Origin: Oehlia diaphana
Taxonomy: Eukaryota; Glomeromycota; Glomeromycetes; Glomerales; Glomeraceae
Direction: 5' to 3'
Assembly: GCA_003833135.1 (NCBI GenBank)
Contig: QZLH01000774.1
Coordinates: 1 to 20,489, forward strand
Length of the DNA: 20,489 nt
Every line of letters begins with the position of its first letter. The stretch's first letter is position 1. The position numbers were made by a program, and so were the translations under genes. This document shows positions 1 to 8,970 of this stretch, piece after piece. Below the pieces are notes generated by a model. The model was not told the DNA's origin and did not search any database. It worked only from the letters and a program-made list of their open reading frames with translations.

Positions 1-99
1 TTTTAAAAAAAAAAAAATAATTTCAAAAAGACCTTCTTAAAAAAAAAAAATTCATAACTCATAAAATTATTTATTTATTCCTTATTATTATTATTAACA

Positions 100-1083
100 A
101 TGTCGCCCGTCTTAACTGAACCTACTAAACAATTTAAAGAATGTGAGGAATCTGACCAAAATTATGTTCCTACGATTGATCTTCACGACCATAATTACCA
201 ATCCGCAAAAAATATTGTAATAAATACTATTCAAAAATATCATTCTTTAAATATAACTCGTGTAAGATTTATAACAGGAAGAGGAAATCATACGAATTCA
301 AACGGAGAACGTGCAATACTTTACAAGACTTTTCCAAAATGGATGTCAGATATTACAATCGATCATTTAATCGATAGTTATATACAATGTAATGGTTTTT
401 ATTTGGTAATTCTCAAATCATCTGACGAATTAGAAAAAGAATTAGAAAATACTTTTTTTGATATTAATATAATTAAGCAAGAAGCTTCAGATGGTGGAGA
501 TGAAGCTCAACTTATTCTTGGTTTAATGTACCTTGATGGGGAGGGCGTTAAAAAAAATATTAACGAAGCTTTGAAATGGCTTACAAAATCAGCAGAGAAC
601 GGTAATGTTAATGCCCAAATACTTATGGGACAATTATGCTTTGATGGAGTTGGTGTTAACATAAAGAAAAAGGATGCAAGGGCTTTCCATTGGTTTCATA
701 TGGCAGCTGAGCAAGGTGATGTCAATGCTCAATTAATAGTTGGCCACTTATTATATGAAGGAAAAGGTGGCAATAAAAATGTTAATGAAGCTTTTAAATG
801 GTTTGAAAAAGCTGCTGAACAAAATGAAGTTAATGCACAATTCATTGTTAGTAGAATGTATTTTAATGGTGAAGGAATTCATCAAAGTAATAAAAAAGCA
901 TCGAAATGGATTAGAAGAGCTGCCGAAAATGGTCATCCAGATGCTCAATTTATTCTTGGACGAATGTATGCTAAAGGCGAAGGAGTTAAACGAAAAAATG
1001 CCGAAGAAGCTATTAAATGGTTTAAAAAAGCTGCTGATCAAGGACATTTGGAAGCTGGAATTATTACGGAAATTTATGTTTAA
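100..1083 (+). CDS. Smr domain plus Sel1-repeat protein
   Basis: The gene is a single open exon of 327 residues from an ATG just after an AT-rich leader. Residues about 26-106 look like an Smr (small MutS-related) domain: 'IDLH' at 26-29 matches the DLHG-type motif, and 'ITGRGNHTNSNG' at 58-69 matches the GRGNHS signature. Smr domains bind or nick nucleic acids in known families. Residues about 133-316 are five Sel1-type repeats of 36-38 residues, each with the pattern A-Q-x-x-x-G-x-x-Y-x-x-G-x-G-V and then A-x-x-W-x-x-x-A-A. These form TPR-like helical scaffolds for protein contacts. There is no signal peptide or membrane segment, so the product is probably cytosolic or nuclear. An RNA/DNA-binding head on a protein-binding solenoid is the natural reading; the target is unknown. 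The glycine after DLH is replaced by D30. The next gene is about 7.9 kb away. Confidence 0.9.
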   Translation: MSPVLTEPTKQFKECEESDQNYVPTIDLHDHNYQSAKNIVINTIQKYHSLNITRVRFITGRGNHTNSNGERAILYKTFPKWMSDITIDHLIDSYIQCNGFYLVILKSSDELEKELENTFFDINIIKQEASDGGDEAQLILGLMYLDGEGVKKNINEALKWLTKSAENGNVNAQILMGQLCFDGVGVNIKKKDARAFHWFHMAAEQGDVNAQLIVGHLLYEGKGGNKNVNEAFKWFEKAAEQNEVNAQFIVSRMYFNGEGIHQSNKKASKWIRRAAENGHPDAQFILGRMYAKGEGVKRKNAEEAIKWFKKAADQGHLEAGIITEIYV

Positions 1084-1918
1084 TCAAATTTCACGTAAAT
1101 TTTCATATTAAAAAGAGATGATTTTCTTTGTGATTATTAAATTAAACTGAGAAATTATCGTAAAAAAATAATTTATTAATGAATTATTGAATTTATTAAT
1201 GATGATTTTATTTAAGATAGTTATTGCGCGTACATATTTAATTTATGTAAGACAAATTTTTGTAAGAAACATAAAATAAAAATAAAAATAATTATTTGAT
1301 TTTTGAAATGTTCAATCATGTGTTTACTCTAAAAATCATCGTCAGAATTCTTTTTTTCCATCATTAATAATCATAAAATATTCTTCATTATTCAGTCAGA
1401 CAAAATCTATTATACAGTTTAACGTGTACTAATATTTTAATAATACTGATATTTTATTGATCTAACTGTTATTTGCCTAATAACCGAATAGCCGAATTAT
1501 TATCATGGCGGAGTAAATTTTTTTTTTCCGTGACTTTTTAATTTGTTTCAAGATTTTTTAGGTGATAATAATGGTAGATTAAAGATTATCCTTTATGAAA
1601 CAAAGAATGTTTCTCTCAAATGATGATAAATTTGAATCAAAGTATACTATTCGGGTATTAACGACATTTTCGGATATTTTGTATCATAATATCAGACCTT
1701 GTTTACCTAATTTATAAATGAATGTTAAAATAATTTGTAATATAAATAAACTAATAAAAATTTTTGAACTCCGTCGTTCATTACCTAGCCGTCATGGCAC
1801 AATTTTCTTGCATTTTTTAATATCAAAATTAAATTTACAATAATAGATTACTGTATATCCGGTATCTTATGATACGAATTATTTCATTCATATTCGGTAT
1901 GTTACGTTTCATTAGATA
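1084..1918. other. gene-free A/T-rich spacer downstream of the Smr-Sel1 gene
   Basis: I see no convincing ORF or RNA gene here. AATAAA-like polyadenylation contexts occur around 1270-1290. A short 'ATGGCGGAG' word at 1505-1513 recurs at 16333-16341. Confidence 0.6.
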
Positions 1919-1976
1919 GTTATTGGATGGGGGAATAGAGATATCGGTCAAGGACCGATATTCCCCATCCAATAAC
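1919..1976. repeat. imperfect long hairpin (inverted repeat)
   Basis: The left arm begins GTTATTGGATGGGG at 1919 and the right arm ends CCCCATCCAATAAC at 1976. The pairing continues inward through AAT and ATCGGTC/GACCGAT, with a few unpaired bases on the left arm. The tip is only a couple of bases. It is more G+C-rich than its surroundings and creates a spurious minus-strand open frame. It may be a small foldback element; no target-site duplication is evident. Confidence 0.75.
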
Positions 1977-1983
1977 AAATAAC

Positions 1984-2125
1984 AAAATTTCACAATAAAT
2001 TTTAAAATAATTAATAAATAATTTTTTATTGACATTAATGCTTAGTATCAAATAATAAATTTCACAATAAATACAATAAATCTTAAATATATTTTGAAAT
2101 AATTAATAAGTAGTTTTTTATTGCA
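1984..2125. repeat. degenerate direct duplication
   Basis: Two related units begin at about 1984 and 2057. Both start AAATTTCACAATAAAT and later carry AAATAATTAATAA followed by a stretch ending TTTTTTATTG. The second unit has about 18 extra bases near its start. It looks like an old local duplication. Confidence 0.65.
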
Positions 2126-2446
2126 CTTTCATATATCATTCATGATACGGTATCCAATAATACGAAGAATTGTTGTCATGTGCCACATAATTACACAGTG
2201 ATTCAGTAAATATACAACATACTTAACAGATTTCAGTATGTATTTAATCATTTTAAAAATAATAAAAATTTAAACTTAAACTAACCAAAGAAAAAAAACA
2301 ATCAATTTACATACTAAATTATCTTTGTGCGACTGCCAATATTGATCTTGATTTATTTAAAACTCATTATCAAGTTTCTATCCCATTATAATATGAAGTG
2401 ATGTCTCTTATTTTTTTGTTATTATATAATTTACCGTGTTATTGCA

Positions 2447-2519
2447 TCGAAAAAAATTACTCGTGCGAAATAAAATTATACATGACAAAAAAATTACTTA
2501 TGCGAAAAAATACTCGTGA
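2447..2519. repeat. short degenerate tandem repeat
   Basis: The motif AAAAAATTACTCGTGCGAAA at 2451-2470 recurs with changes at about 2486-2506 (ATTACTTATGCGAAA) and again in part at 2505-2519 (AAAAATACTCGTG). There is no evidence of function. Confidence 0.5.
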
Positions 2520-2726
2520 TATTCAATAAAGAGGTTTGTATTACTTATGTCACGCACTTTCCGTCTGTAAAGCATTTGGCTAATCATTTGTCATTGATTT
2601 GGTTTGTTCATAATTTATCATATAATTTCATATGATTTCAATTAAATAAGCCAGAAAATAGTATTTTATCATTAAATACCAGAGAAATGCCATTTTGAGC
2701 GGCTTTTTTCAGTTTTTAATTTTGTA

Positions 2727-2915
2727 CTACTTTCCGAAATTATTGTATATACAGTAGTTTCCTGTAGACTTATCTATACTGGTAAAATAAAATAAAAAGT
2801 ATTTTGTCATTAAATCATACCGAACAGTTATATATGGAGTGTTGCATTCTCCTTTGTCAGCTTCATCAAACAATGATTTTTTAACACGACCGCAAATTAC
2901 TATGTCTGATGGCAT
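2727..2915 (-). CDS. small uncharacterised protein or gene remnant
   Basis: A 62-codon frame starts at a real ATG (2915). Its first half (MPSDIVICGRVKKS, then FDEADKGECNTPYITV) has a protein-like residue mix unlike the surrounding spacer. After 'ITV' there is a donor-like GTATGA and, 42 nt on, an acceptor-like TTACCAG at about 2780. Because 42 is a multiple of three, the frame is the same spliced or unspliced, giving either a 62- or a 48-residue peptide. I do not recognise the family. It could be a small gene, or the 5' end of a longer gene whose remainder has been lost. Expression is unproven. Confidence 0.3.
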   Translation of the reverse strand: MPSDIVICGRVKKSLFDEADKGECNTPYITVRYDLMTKYFLFYFTSIDKSTGNYCIYNNFGK

Positions 2916-3049
2916 TAATTTAATAAAAATGGGGTATGGAAGAAACCAGAAATTTATGGTTCAGTGGTCAATCAATGATTTATAATAAATTGGAATGTTT
3001 GTTTTTTTTTGATAAAAAAAAATTACGAAAGGTTACAAAAAGAGCACTG

Positions 3050-3240
3050 TATGTTGATCGGTTAAATTAATCGATCAAAATTTATAATTCGGGCCGAAAT
3101 TAGTATTGGGAAATTCGGCATGCACGGGACATTTATCCAATAAAATGCGATACACGTGATCAATAAACGTGATCCGTTCTATATCAAAAGTCCGGCAGAC
3201 CCAGCAGATCAGCAATAAGATTTCCTTTTGCAACATGAAA
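3050..3240. repeat. dispersed repeat, copy A (inverted relative to 7464-7574)
   Basis: This segment is richer in G+C than its flanks. At one side it has a TTGATCG...CGATCAA inverted repeat (about 3055-3080), then two AATTCGG words, then ACACGTGATC/AACGTGATCC half-palindromes. The reverse complement of about 3186-3232 contains TTGCAAAAGGAAAT, TTATTGCTGATCTGCT and GACTTTTGATATAG. The same words occur in the same order on the plus strand at 7467-7563. The outer boundaries are only approximate. Confidence 0.65.
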
Positions 3241-4610
3241 AATTTGGTGGTCATCGATATACAGTAAATACATTACAAGCTTTTATATTAAAATATTGTT
3301 TTTACCTTTTAATTTAAACGAAAAGATTCAAGTTATATAATTATAAAAATATTAAATAAAAAATATATGAATTATTCTGGAAAATTTCGATATTTACTCA
3401 ATTTTCTGATATATTATTATAAAAAAGTGTTTGTTATAAATTTTAAGCAACAAGAAAATGATATATTTATCTATGTATGAAAAAAAAAAATTCATAGAAA
3501 TCTATTAAATAGAAATTTAAAATCGCACCATTTTTCGAAGTTTTAAAATATACCATCTGGACTGATCCAGCTAAAACCTACGCTCAAAGTTTCAAATTTC
3601 CTAGTATATATATCTGATATTGTTATTTATTCTTTTATTTATTTATAAGTTTATATAAATTATATTATTCTCCAAAGTTTATTATCTAAATGTGAGCATT
3701 TAATGTCTTTGGAACATATTCCCCAAGATCTATAAAATAAACAACTAAAGTAAATAAATTTAAATTTCATTGTGTAATTAAACCTGAAATCTTCATGAAA
3801 CCAAAGAATAAGAACTGGTCTTATAAAAAGATGACTAAAAATTAAAAAAAAAAAGATTTTATGCTTCCAATTGAAAGTAAAAAAAAATTTTTTTAAAGAA
3901 ATATTTTGAAGTGAAACTGAAAATGAATCATTTTTAATTTTGGTTACGCTATCATCAATTTCATTCTTTAAAAATATAAAAAAAAATTTTTAATGACAAT
4001 ATTTAAAAAAAGCTCAATGTGATTGATCCAACTCCTACTACTTGCAATACGGACAATAGTAATAAAATAAAATTATTATAAAACGAAAGTCTAAAAAATA
4101 AAAAATAGCAGCACCTTCTATTGATAAAAAAAATGTATTTTTTATTGTATTCCTATTAATAAGATTTTTACTTAGTAACTAGTGTAAGACTTAAGCCCGT
4201 ATAACAATACGTTTGCCACCTTAGGACTTAATAAAATAATCTTTTATTAATAATATAAATAAATACACTATATGCTTGGTTAAATGTTGACTAAATATTT
4301 ATCCAAATAAATTTCTAAATTCGTTATCCTGAATTTTCACAAAGTCGAAATTTACTCCTTTTTATATAAATCTAAAAATACTTTCTTAAAGAAACATCCT
4401 GCGCCCTTTCATCACTATGTTTTGTGGCAAAATTTTTCTTTTATGCTCAAACGAACGGCATACCTTAGTACTTATCATTTTTCATGTTTTTGAAACTTTG
4501 AATTTTCCTTTGCTTTTGACCTTCAAATCCCAAAAAAATATAAATTTCCTAATTATAGATCTACAAATCAAATCATCTGTCTACTTAATCGCTTGATTTA
4601 ATACTATAGT
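3241..4610. other. gene-free A/T-rich spacer
   Basis: I find no ORF with protein-like composition and no tRNA-like or rRNA-like segment. Homopolymers and short palindromes such as CTGGActgaTCCAG (3555-3568) are present. Confidence 0.55.
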
Positions 4611-4757
4611 TTAACGTCATCTCGGACGTTATCACCTAACTTCCCAGTTTAACGTCATCGCGGACGTTATATCTCTAACGTCATACACTTCTCTATTATA
4701 TAGTTAACGTCATTTCGGACCAATTACCTAATATCCTAGTTTAACGTCATCGCGGAC
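4611..4757. repeat. array of TTAACGTCATnnCGGAC(GTT) units
   Basis: Full or nearly full units begin at 4611, 4649, 4704 and 4741, with a partial unit (TAACGTCAT) at 4676. Units 1 and 2 have AACGTC and GACGTT as inverted arms around a 6-nt centre. Units 4 and 5 end in CGGACC and have lost the right arm. Each unit contains ACGTCA, the half-site bound by ATF/CREB-type bZIP factors. Spacing is about 37-38 nt at both ends of the array and 27-28 nt in the middle. Function is unknown. Confidence 0.75.
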
Positions 4758-5401
4758 CATTTGATATACAATTTTAAACTACTCAAAATTTATACACTAA
4801 TTCTAAATATAATGCTGCGCCTTACAATTAATAAATTCACTGTATACTACGGCATTACACTAGTAGGATGGAGAATTTTTGAAATTTTAAGGGGTTAGGT
4901 ATTGATCTGCGTACAATCTGAATATTTTTAGCATGGTCAGATTATTAAAATGCGTATTTTTAACAGATTTTTTAGTAGTTTCAGATTTTTTAGTAGTTTG
5001 TCTGATCATATATATATACTGTATATATACATAAGGGTAATTAACATCAATATAATTAACTATTTAGCATAGAAAAAATTACAATTAAATAAAAAAAAAA
5101 GTTAGTACCGTACATACTAACGTAGCATTAAAGAACTGACGCAAAATCTTATACTTGCCATAAATTTGGTTTACGGGTCATTTCTGAAATCCATTCCCTA
5201 TAAAAGATTTCCTACGAAATAAATAAGAATATATATATATAAAATCATAATAAAAATTAAAAATCGGTGTCATTAATAATGATGCAATGTGGTAAACTTA
5301 TTCAGTAAAATTTTGGCTTCCTAAGGAAAAAAAATTTTATCACGAGTTCTCTTTGAAACTACTTTTTTTTTAATTTTTTTTAATTATCTTTTTTTTTGTG
5401 C
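4758..5401. other. gene-free A/T-rich spacer
   Basis: I see no gene. A TATATATACTGTATATATA palindrome lies near 5011-5029, and TTTTTAGTAGTTTCAGA-type words are duplicated at about 4966-4997. Confidence 0.5.
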
Positions 5402-6290
5402 AAATTCTTGGACTTCCTGGATGATAGGATGTTAAGTTTCGAAGCGAAACGCTTCAAACCTTTTTAAAACTTTTTTTTTACAGATACTGTATTGGTGGAT
5501 TTGAACTTTCAGGATCAGATTGGTAAGTTTCAAAGCATTTTGCTTCGAAACCTTTTCAAAATTTATTATTTTTTTTAAAAAAATTTTTTTATTAAATCTT
5601 CTTCATTTACCTTTTCTTATAGATTCCTGGACTTCTTGGATTACAGTATGAGATAATAAGTTTGAAGTGTTTCGCTTCAAACTATTTTAGAACATTTTTT
5701 ATTTTTTTTACTAAAAATTTTTGCGGATTTAGACTTTCTGGATCGTATTGGTTCAATACTTTCTTTAAGAATTTATTCTACGAGGAGGAATTATCTGTGC
5801 GCCTGCATCCCCAGCATTAACACATGATCTTATTAGTGTCGTTGGTGGAAGGGTAACTAACTATTCTCATTTGTATGTAATATATTCCCTGCATTGCCGG
5901 GAATTCCTCCTTTATTTGTAGATTCTGGTTCATTGGACTCCCTAGACTTCCTGGATGATAATATCAGTAAGTTTGAAGCAAACTGCCTTGAAACTTCCTT
6001 TTTGATTTTTAATGTTTATTAACACTCCTTTCTTTCTTGTAAGTTTCAGGAATTTTGGGTCTGGGATTTTTGCAACTTTTATGAAATATTTCTTGAGTTT
6101 TTTTATTAGAACGATTTTAACATTTTTTATTCATTTCTTTTCCTGTAGGTTCAAGCTTTGGGATCGGAATATTAAGGTTGGTAAGTTTCATAAAATTGCG
6201 AAACTTTATTTTTCCTTTAATTGAAACGTTATCTAACGTTTATTTCCTTTTTTGTAGGCTTTAAGCTTTTAGATTAGGATGTCAGCTTCG
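5402..6290 (+). repeat. array of exon/intron-like units with stem-loops beside donor-like sites
   Basis: About seven or eight degenerate units share a layout. Each has a T-rich tract, an acceptor-like TTTGTAG, CTTATAG or TTACAG, an exon-like core of about 35-55 nt related to TGGACTTCCTGGAT or TTTCTGGATCG-ATTGG, and then often (G)TAAGTTT. In five units that TAAGTTT runs into a hairpin: 5436-5459 (GTTTCGAAGCG with CGCTTCAAAC), 5527-5551, 5660-5682, 5971-5994 and 6185-6204 (weak). Cores show no shared reading frame, so I do not call coding exons. It may be a non-coding transcript with repeated mini-exons, or a decayed tandem satellite. An AATAAA context follows at about 6545-6555. Confidence 0.6.
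5769..5918 (+). other. 50-codon open segment inside the repeat array, possible gene remnant
   Basis: This segment is open from just after a TAA (5766-5768) to a TAG (5919-5921) and has no ATG near its start. The early part reads LRGGIICAPASPALTHDLIS, then VVGGRVTNYSH. It is more G+C-rich and more protein-like than its surroundings, and a donor-like GGTAACTAAC follows. The inverted arms AGGAGGAATT (5782-5791) and AATTCCTCCT (5902-5911) bracket most of it. I do not assign a family. Confidence 0.25.
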
Positions 6291-7463
6291 ATTTCAGTTA
6301 GATGGTAATTTTCGTTTCGAGGCGCATAAATCCATTCGGCATCTTACCACTTATCAGAGCTAGTTTTGTTAAACACATTAAATTCATAAGTTGAGTGATA
6401 TGAGTATCTTAGAACTAAATTTATAATTAAAAAATGGGCAATATAATTATTATGTTTTTGAAAATTCAGGTGTATATACCTTCCAGGTTCGTCCAAGTTT
6501 CCAGGACTCTGGAGAAGTCCGAGAAGAAAGAAATTCGGCGTTCCTAATAAAAAATAAATTTTATTTATAATGATAAAATTATTAAATAAATAAATAAAAA
6601 TAATATAACGGTTTAAAAAATCAAAAAAAACAAAATAATTTCAAAAAAAAAAAACTTTTAACGTAAAAAAAAAAATTATAAAATATTTATAAAACAAAAC
6701 ATAACCATAAAAAAAAGAAAAATTAATAAATGGGTTAAAAAAAGTATATTATTAACTGGACCGAATTTTTTTTTTATGTAAAAGAATTCTTTTAATATAA
6801 GCAATCGGGTTAATCTTAAGAATCTCCTTAAAATAATGAAATTTTAAATGGTGTACGCTAGACACATGATTTAAGATAATCATTTTTTTCACAAATCTAC
6901 CACAAATCCGCTAGATATTCACTATAAAATACCATGAAAATACTACGCCACAAATTTACCTATTATATCATAAAAAGAAAATACTATATCAGATATGAAT
7001 ACACTACAAATCTACCACAATCCATTACAGAAATATGCAAATAAATTTTATAATGTTTTGTTATTAAATAATTGAATTTTATTTAACTTTAGTGTAAAAT
7101 ATGATTTGATTGAAAGTAACAATAAATAACATTTTAAAATGTGACATAATAAAATAGGATTAGTTCTAGGTACAAAATTTCGGACAAATTTTAAACAATT
7201 TTTGGACGAATATAAATTGCAAATGAATAACGGATGAATTAAATTAAAAACAAACTTAAACACAAATTTCACAGTTTGGTGATATAATGAAATCAAATTT
7301 CAATTTGTAAAATACTGTATTATAAATTCAAAGAATTAAGAATTAAATAACCTATTAACCAAATAACCAATTCATGATTTCTATCTCCAGCTTTTTGCAT
7401 TAAAATTTTTGTATATTTATTCAAAAGATTATGATAAACATGAATGTTATCCCAAATAGCAAG
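6291..7463. other. gene-free A/T-rich spacer
   Basis: No convincing gene is present. An 82-codon minus-strand open frame at 7048-7296 has the F/L/N/K-rich composition expected by chance here. CTACCACAAAT-type words recur at about 6898-7020. Confidence 0.5.
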
Positions 7464-7574
7464 TTGTTGCAAAAGGAAATTTTATTGCTGATCTGCTTGT
7501 GTAACAATCACCTGCTGCAACTACAGCAGGTCCCCTGCTGAAACTAGCAGACTTTTGATATAGGAATGTCTGCC
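7464..7574. repeat. dispersed repeat, copy B, with two small hairpins
   Basis: TTGCAAAAGGAAATTTTATT, then GCTGATCTGCT, and further on GACTTTTGATATAGGA match the reverse complement of 3180-3232. Between the conserved blocks this copy carries extra bases forming two stem-loops. One is CCTGCTG...CAGCAGG at 7511-7530, and the other is CTGCT...AGCAG at about 7535-7550. Confidence 0.7.
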
Positions 7575-8850
7575 ATAAGTTTTATAATATAAAAATAATT
7601 ATACATTTTAATTTGGCAAAATTATCGATTTTATTTTAATATGTTTATAAAGTAACTAACGTATAGGCGTATAGGCCTATCAATAGGTTGTGCAATCAAG
7701 AACCATATTTTTGCCGCAATTTGTTATACACAGTTATTTTTTTGACCTTATTTTATTACTTCACTTTTTTTATGCTGAAAGGTTTGTTTTATTATGCCAA
7801 ATACTTAGATATTTGTTGATCATATGAATTACAACTAAATAAGTAAAAACGATAAAGTTAAATTTATTAATTGCATTTCGCTATGCATTTACTCTGATAA
7901 AATGCAAAACGTAAATTCTTAAGATTCCAAGATATTTTCTGTATCACCAACAAAAGGCTCAAACTCCTGATAATTCAGATATAAATAAATACATATATTC
8001 AAATTTTCAAATTTGTTGTCTTATCGATACTTGTTTATAACATATATTAATTAACTTAATAAAATGGAAATTGTAAATGCAAATGATGAAAATTCTTCAA
8101 TTCTATTATTTCTCTTTATCCTATCCTTGGTTGCCTGGCCTTTCCAGCTCTATTGGTTATGTATTTGATTTCCTGGTTTTGTTTCAGTGGGCTAAGCTGA
8201 CGGGACTTTTACAGGTTGTGAATTAATTAATATTGTCTTGTTTTTTCAGCTTTGTTGGCTATGAGAATCATTTCCTTGTCCAGTTTGATTCCATATAGGG
8301 GTTTATTTCTATTTATACAGCTTTTAGGGTGTTTCTTGGGTAGGTTGTTTTTGCTATTGCTAGTATGCCTCTGGAAACCTATGGGGGCTTATTTTCACTA
8401 TTACTTCTTTGGCCCCCTGCAGGGTTTGGAAGGTTTCCTGGGTATCTAAAATTGGAATTTTTGCACTTCCTATTGGTAAATCAGGCAGTTTAGCGATTTG
8501 AAGTTTTCTTGGGGTTTTTCACTAACAGTGTGGTGCACAAATGCTGTCACTATTTGTATCACAAGATGAATCATAAAGATTTTAGAGTTAGTTATTAGTT
8601 TTCAAAAATATCATTTATTAGTATAATCAATCAATTGAACAAATTACGCAGTACCGGCCAAAATCTACATACAGTAGACTAGTAATGTTAATAGTATCGT
8701 ATTATTAGTAATATTATACGTTTCATAAAAAATTTTATTGTCAGTTTTTTTATAATTTAATTGTAACTTGAAACATTATTATAATTTTGATTCGATTTAC
8801 TTGATTTGGTCACATTCACTTTTTCTTTGTACATTATACTAACTATATCA
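7575..8850. other. gene-free spacer with a T/G-biased patch
   Basis: I see no confident gene. A patch at about 8125-8520 is T- and G-rich with many splice-like TTTCAG and TTTTACAG words and repeated TTTCCTGG. It contains a 65-codon frame (8252-8449) of mostly hydrophobic residues. That composition is what a T/G-rich strand produces by chance, so I do not call it a membrane protein. Confidence 0.45.
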
Positions 8851-8851
8851 G

Positions 8852-8970
8852 TATAAAGCAATTTAGATTATCTCTTTTTTCAGATCTAACATCATATCTA
8901 ACTCGATTATCAACTTATCTGAACTCTGAACCACCTTAAAATTTTACTTTTTTTTCAAAAAAAAAAAAAA
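8852..8970 (+). promoter_or_regulatory. candidate promoter and poly(A) leader of the nucleotidyltransferase-like gene
   Basis: A TATAAAG at 8852-8858 lies about 113 nt before the ATG. A run of about 14 A residues (8957-8970) abuts the ATG directly, so the 5' leader of the mRNA would end in oligo(A). In so A-rich a genome the TATA match may be accidental. Confidence 0.3.

Noticed and set aside
751..1047. 98-codon minus-strand frame and an overlapping 123-codon plus-strand frame within the Smr-Sel1 gene
   Set aside because: Both are shadow frames of the repetitive Sel1 coding sequence.
1835..2035. 66-codon minus-strand frame
   Set aside because: It is produced by the hairpin at 1919-1976 and flanking A/T sequence, and its composition is not protein-like.
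4611..4757. CRISPR-like repeat array
   Set aside because: The genome is eukaryotic, spacing is irregular, repeats are short and degenerate, and no cas genes are present.
7048..7296. 82-codon minus-strand frame
   Set aside because: F/L/I/N/K-rich composition is typical of chance frames in this A/T-rich DNA.
8252..8449. 65-codon hydrophobic frame resembling a membrane protein
   Set aside because: Hydrophobicity follows from the T/G-rich strand, and no signal or homology is recognisable.
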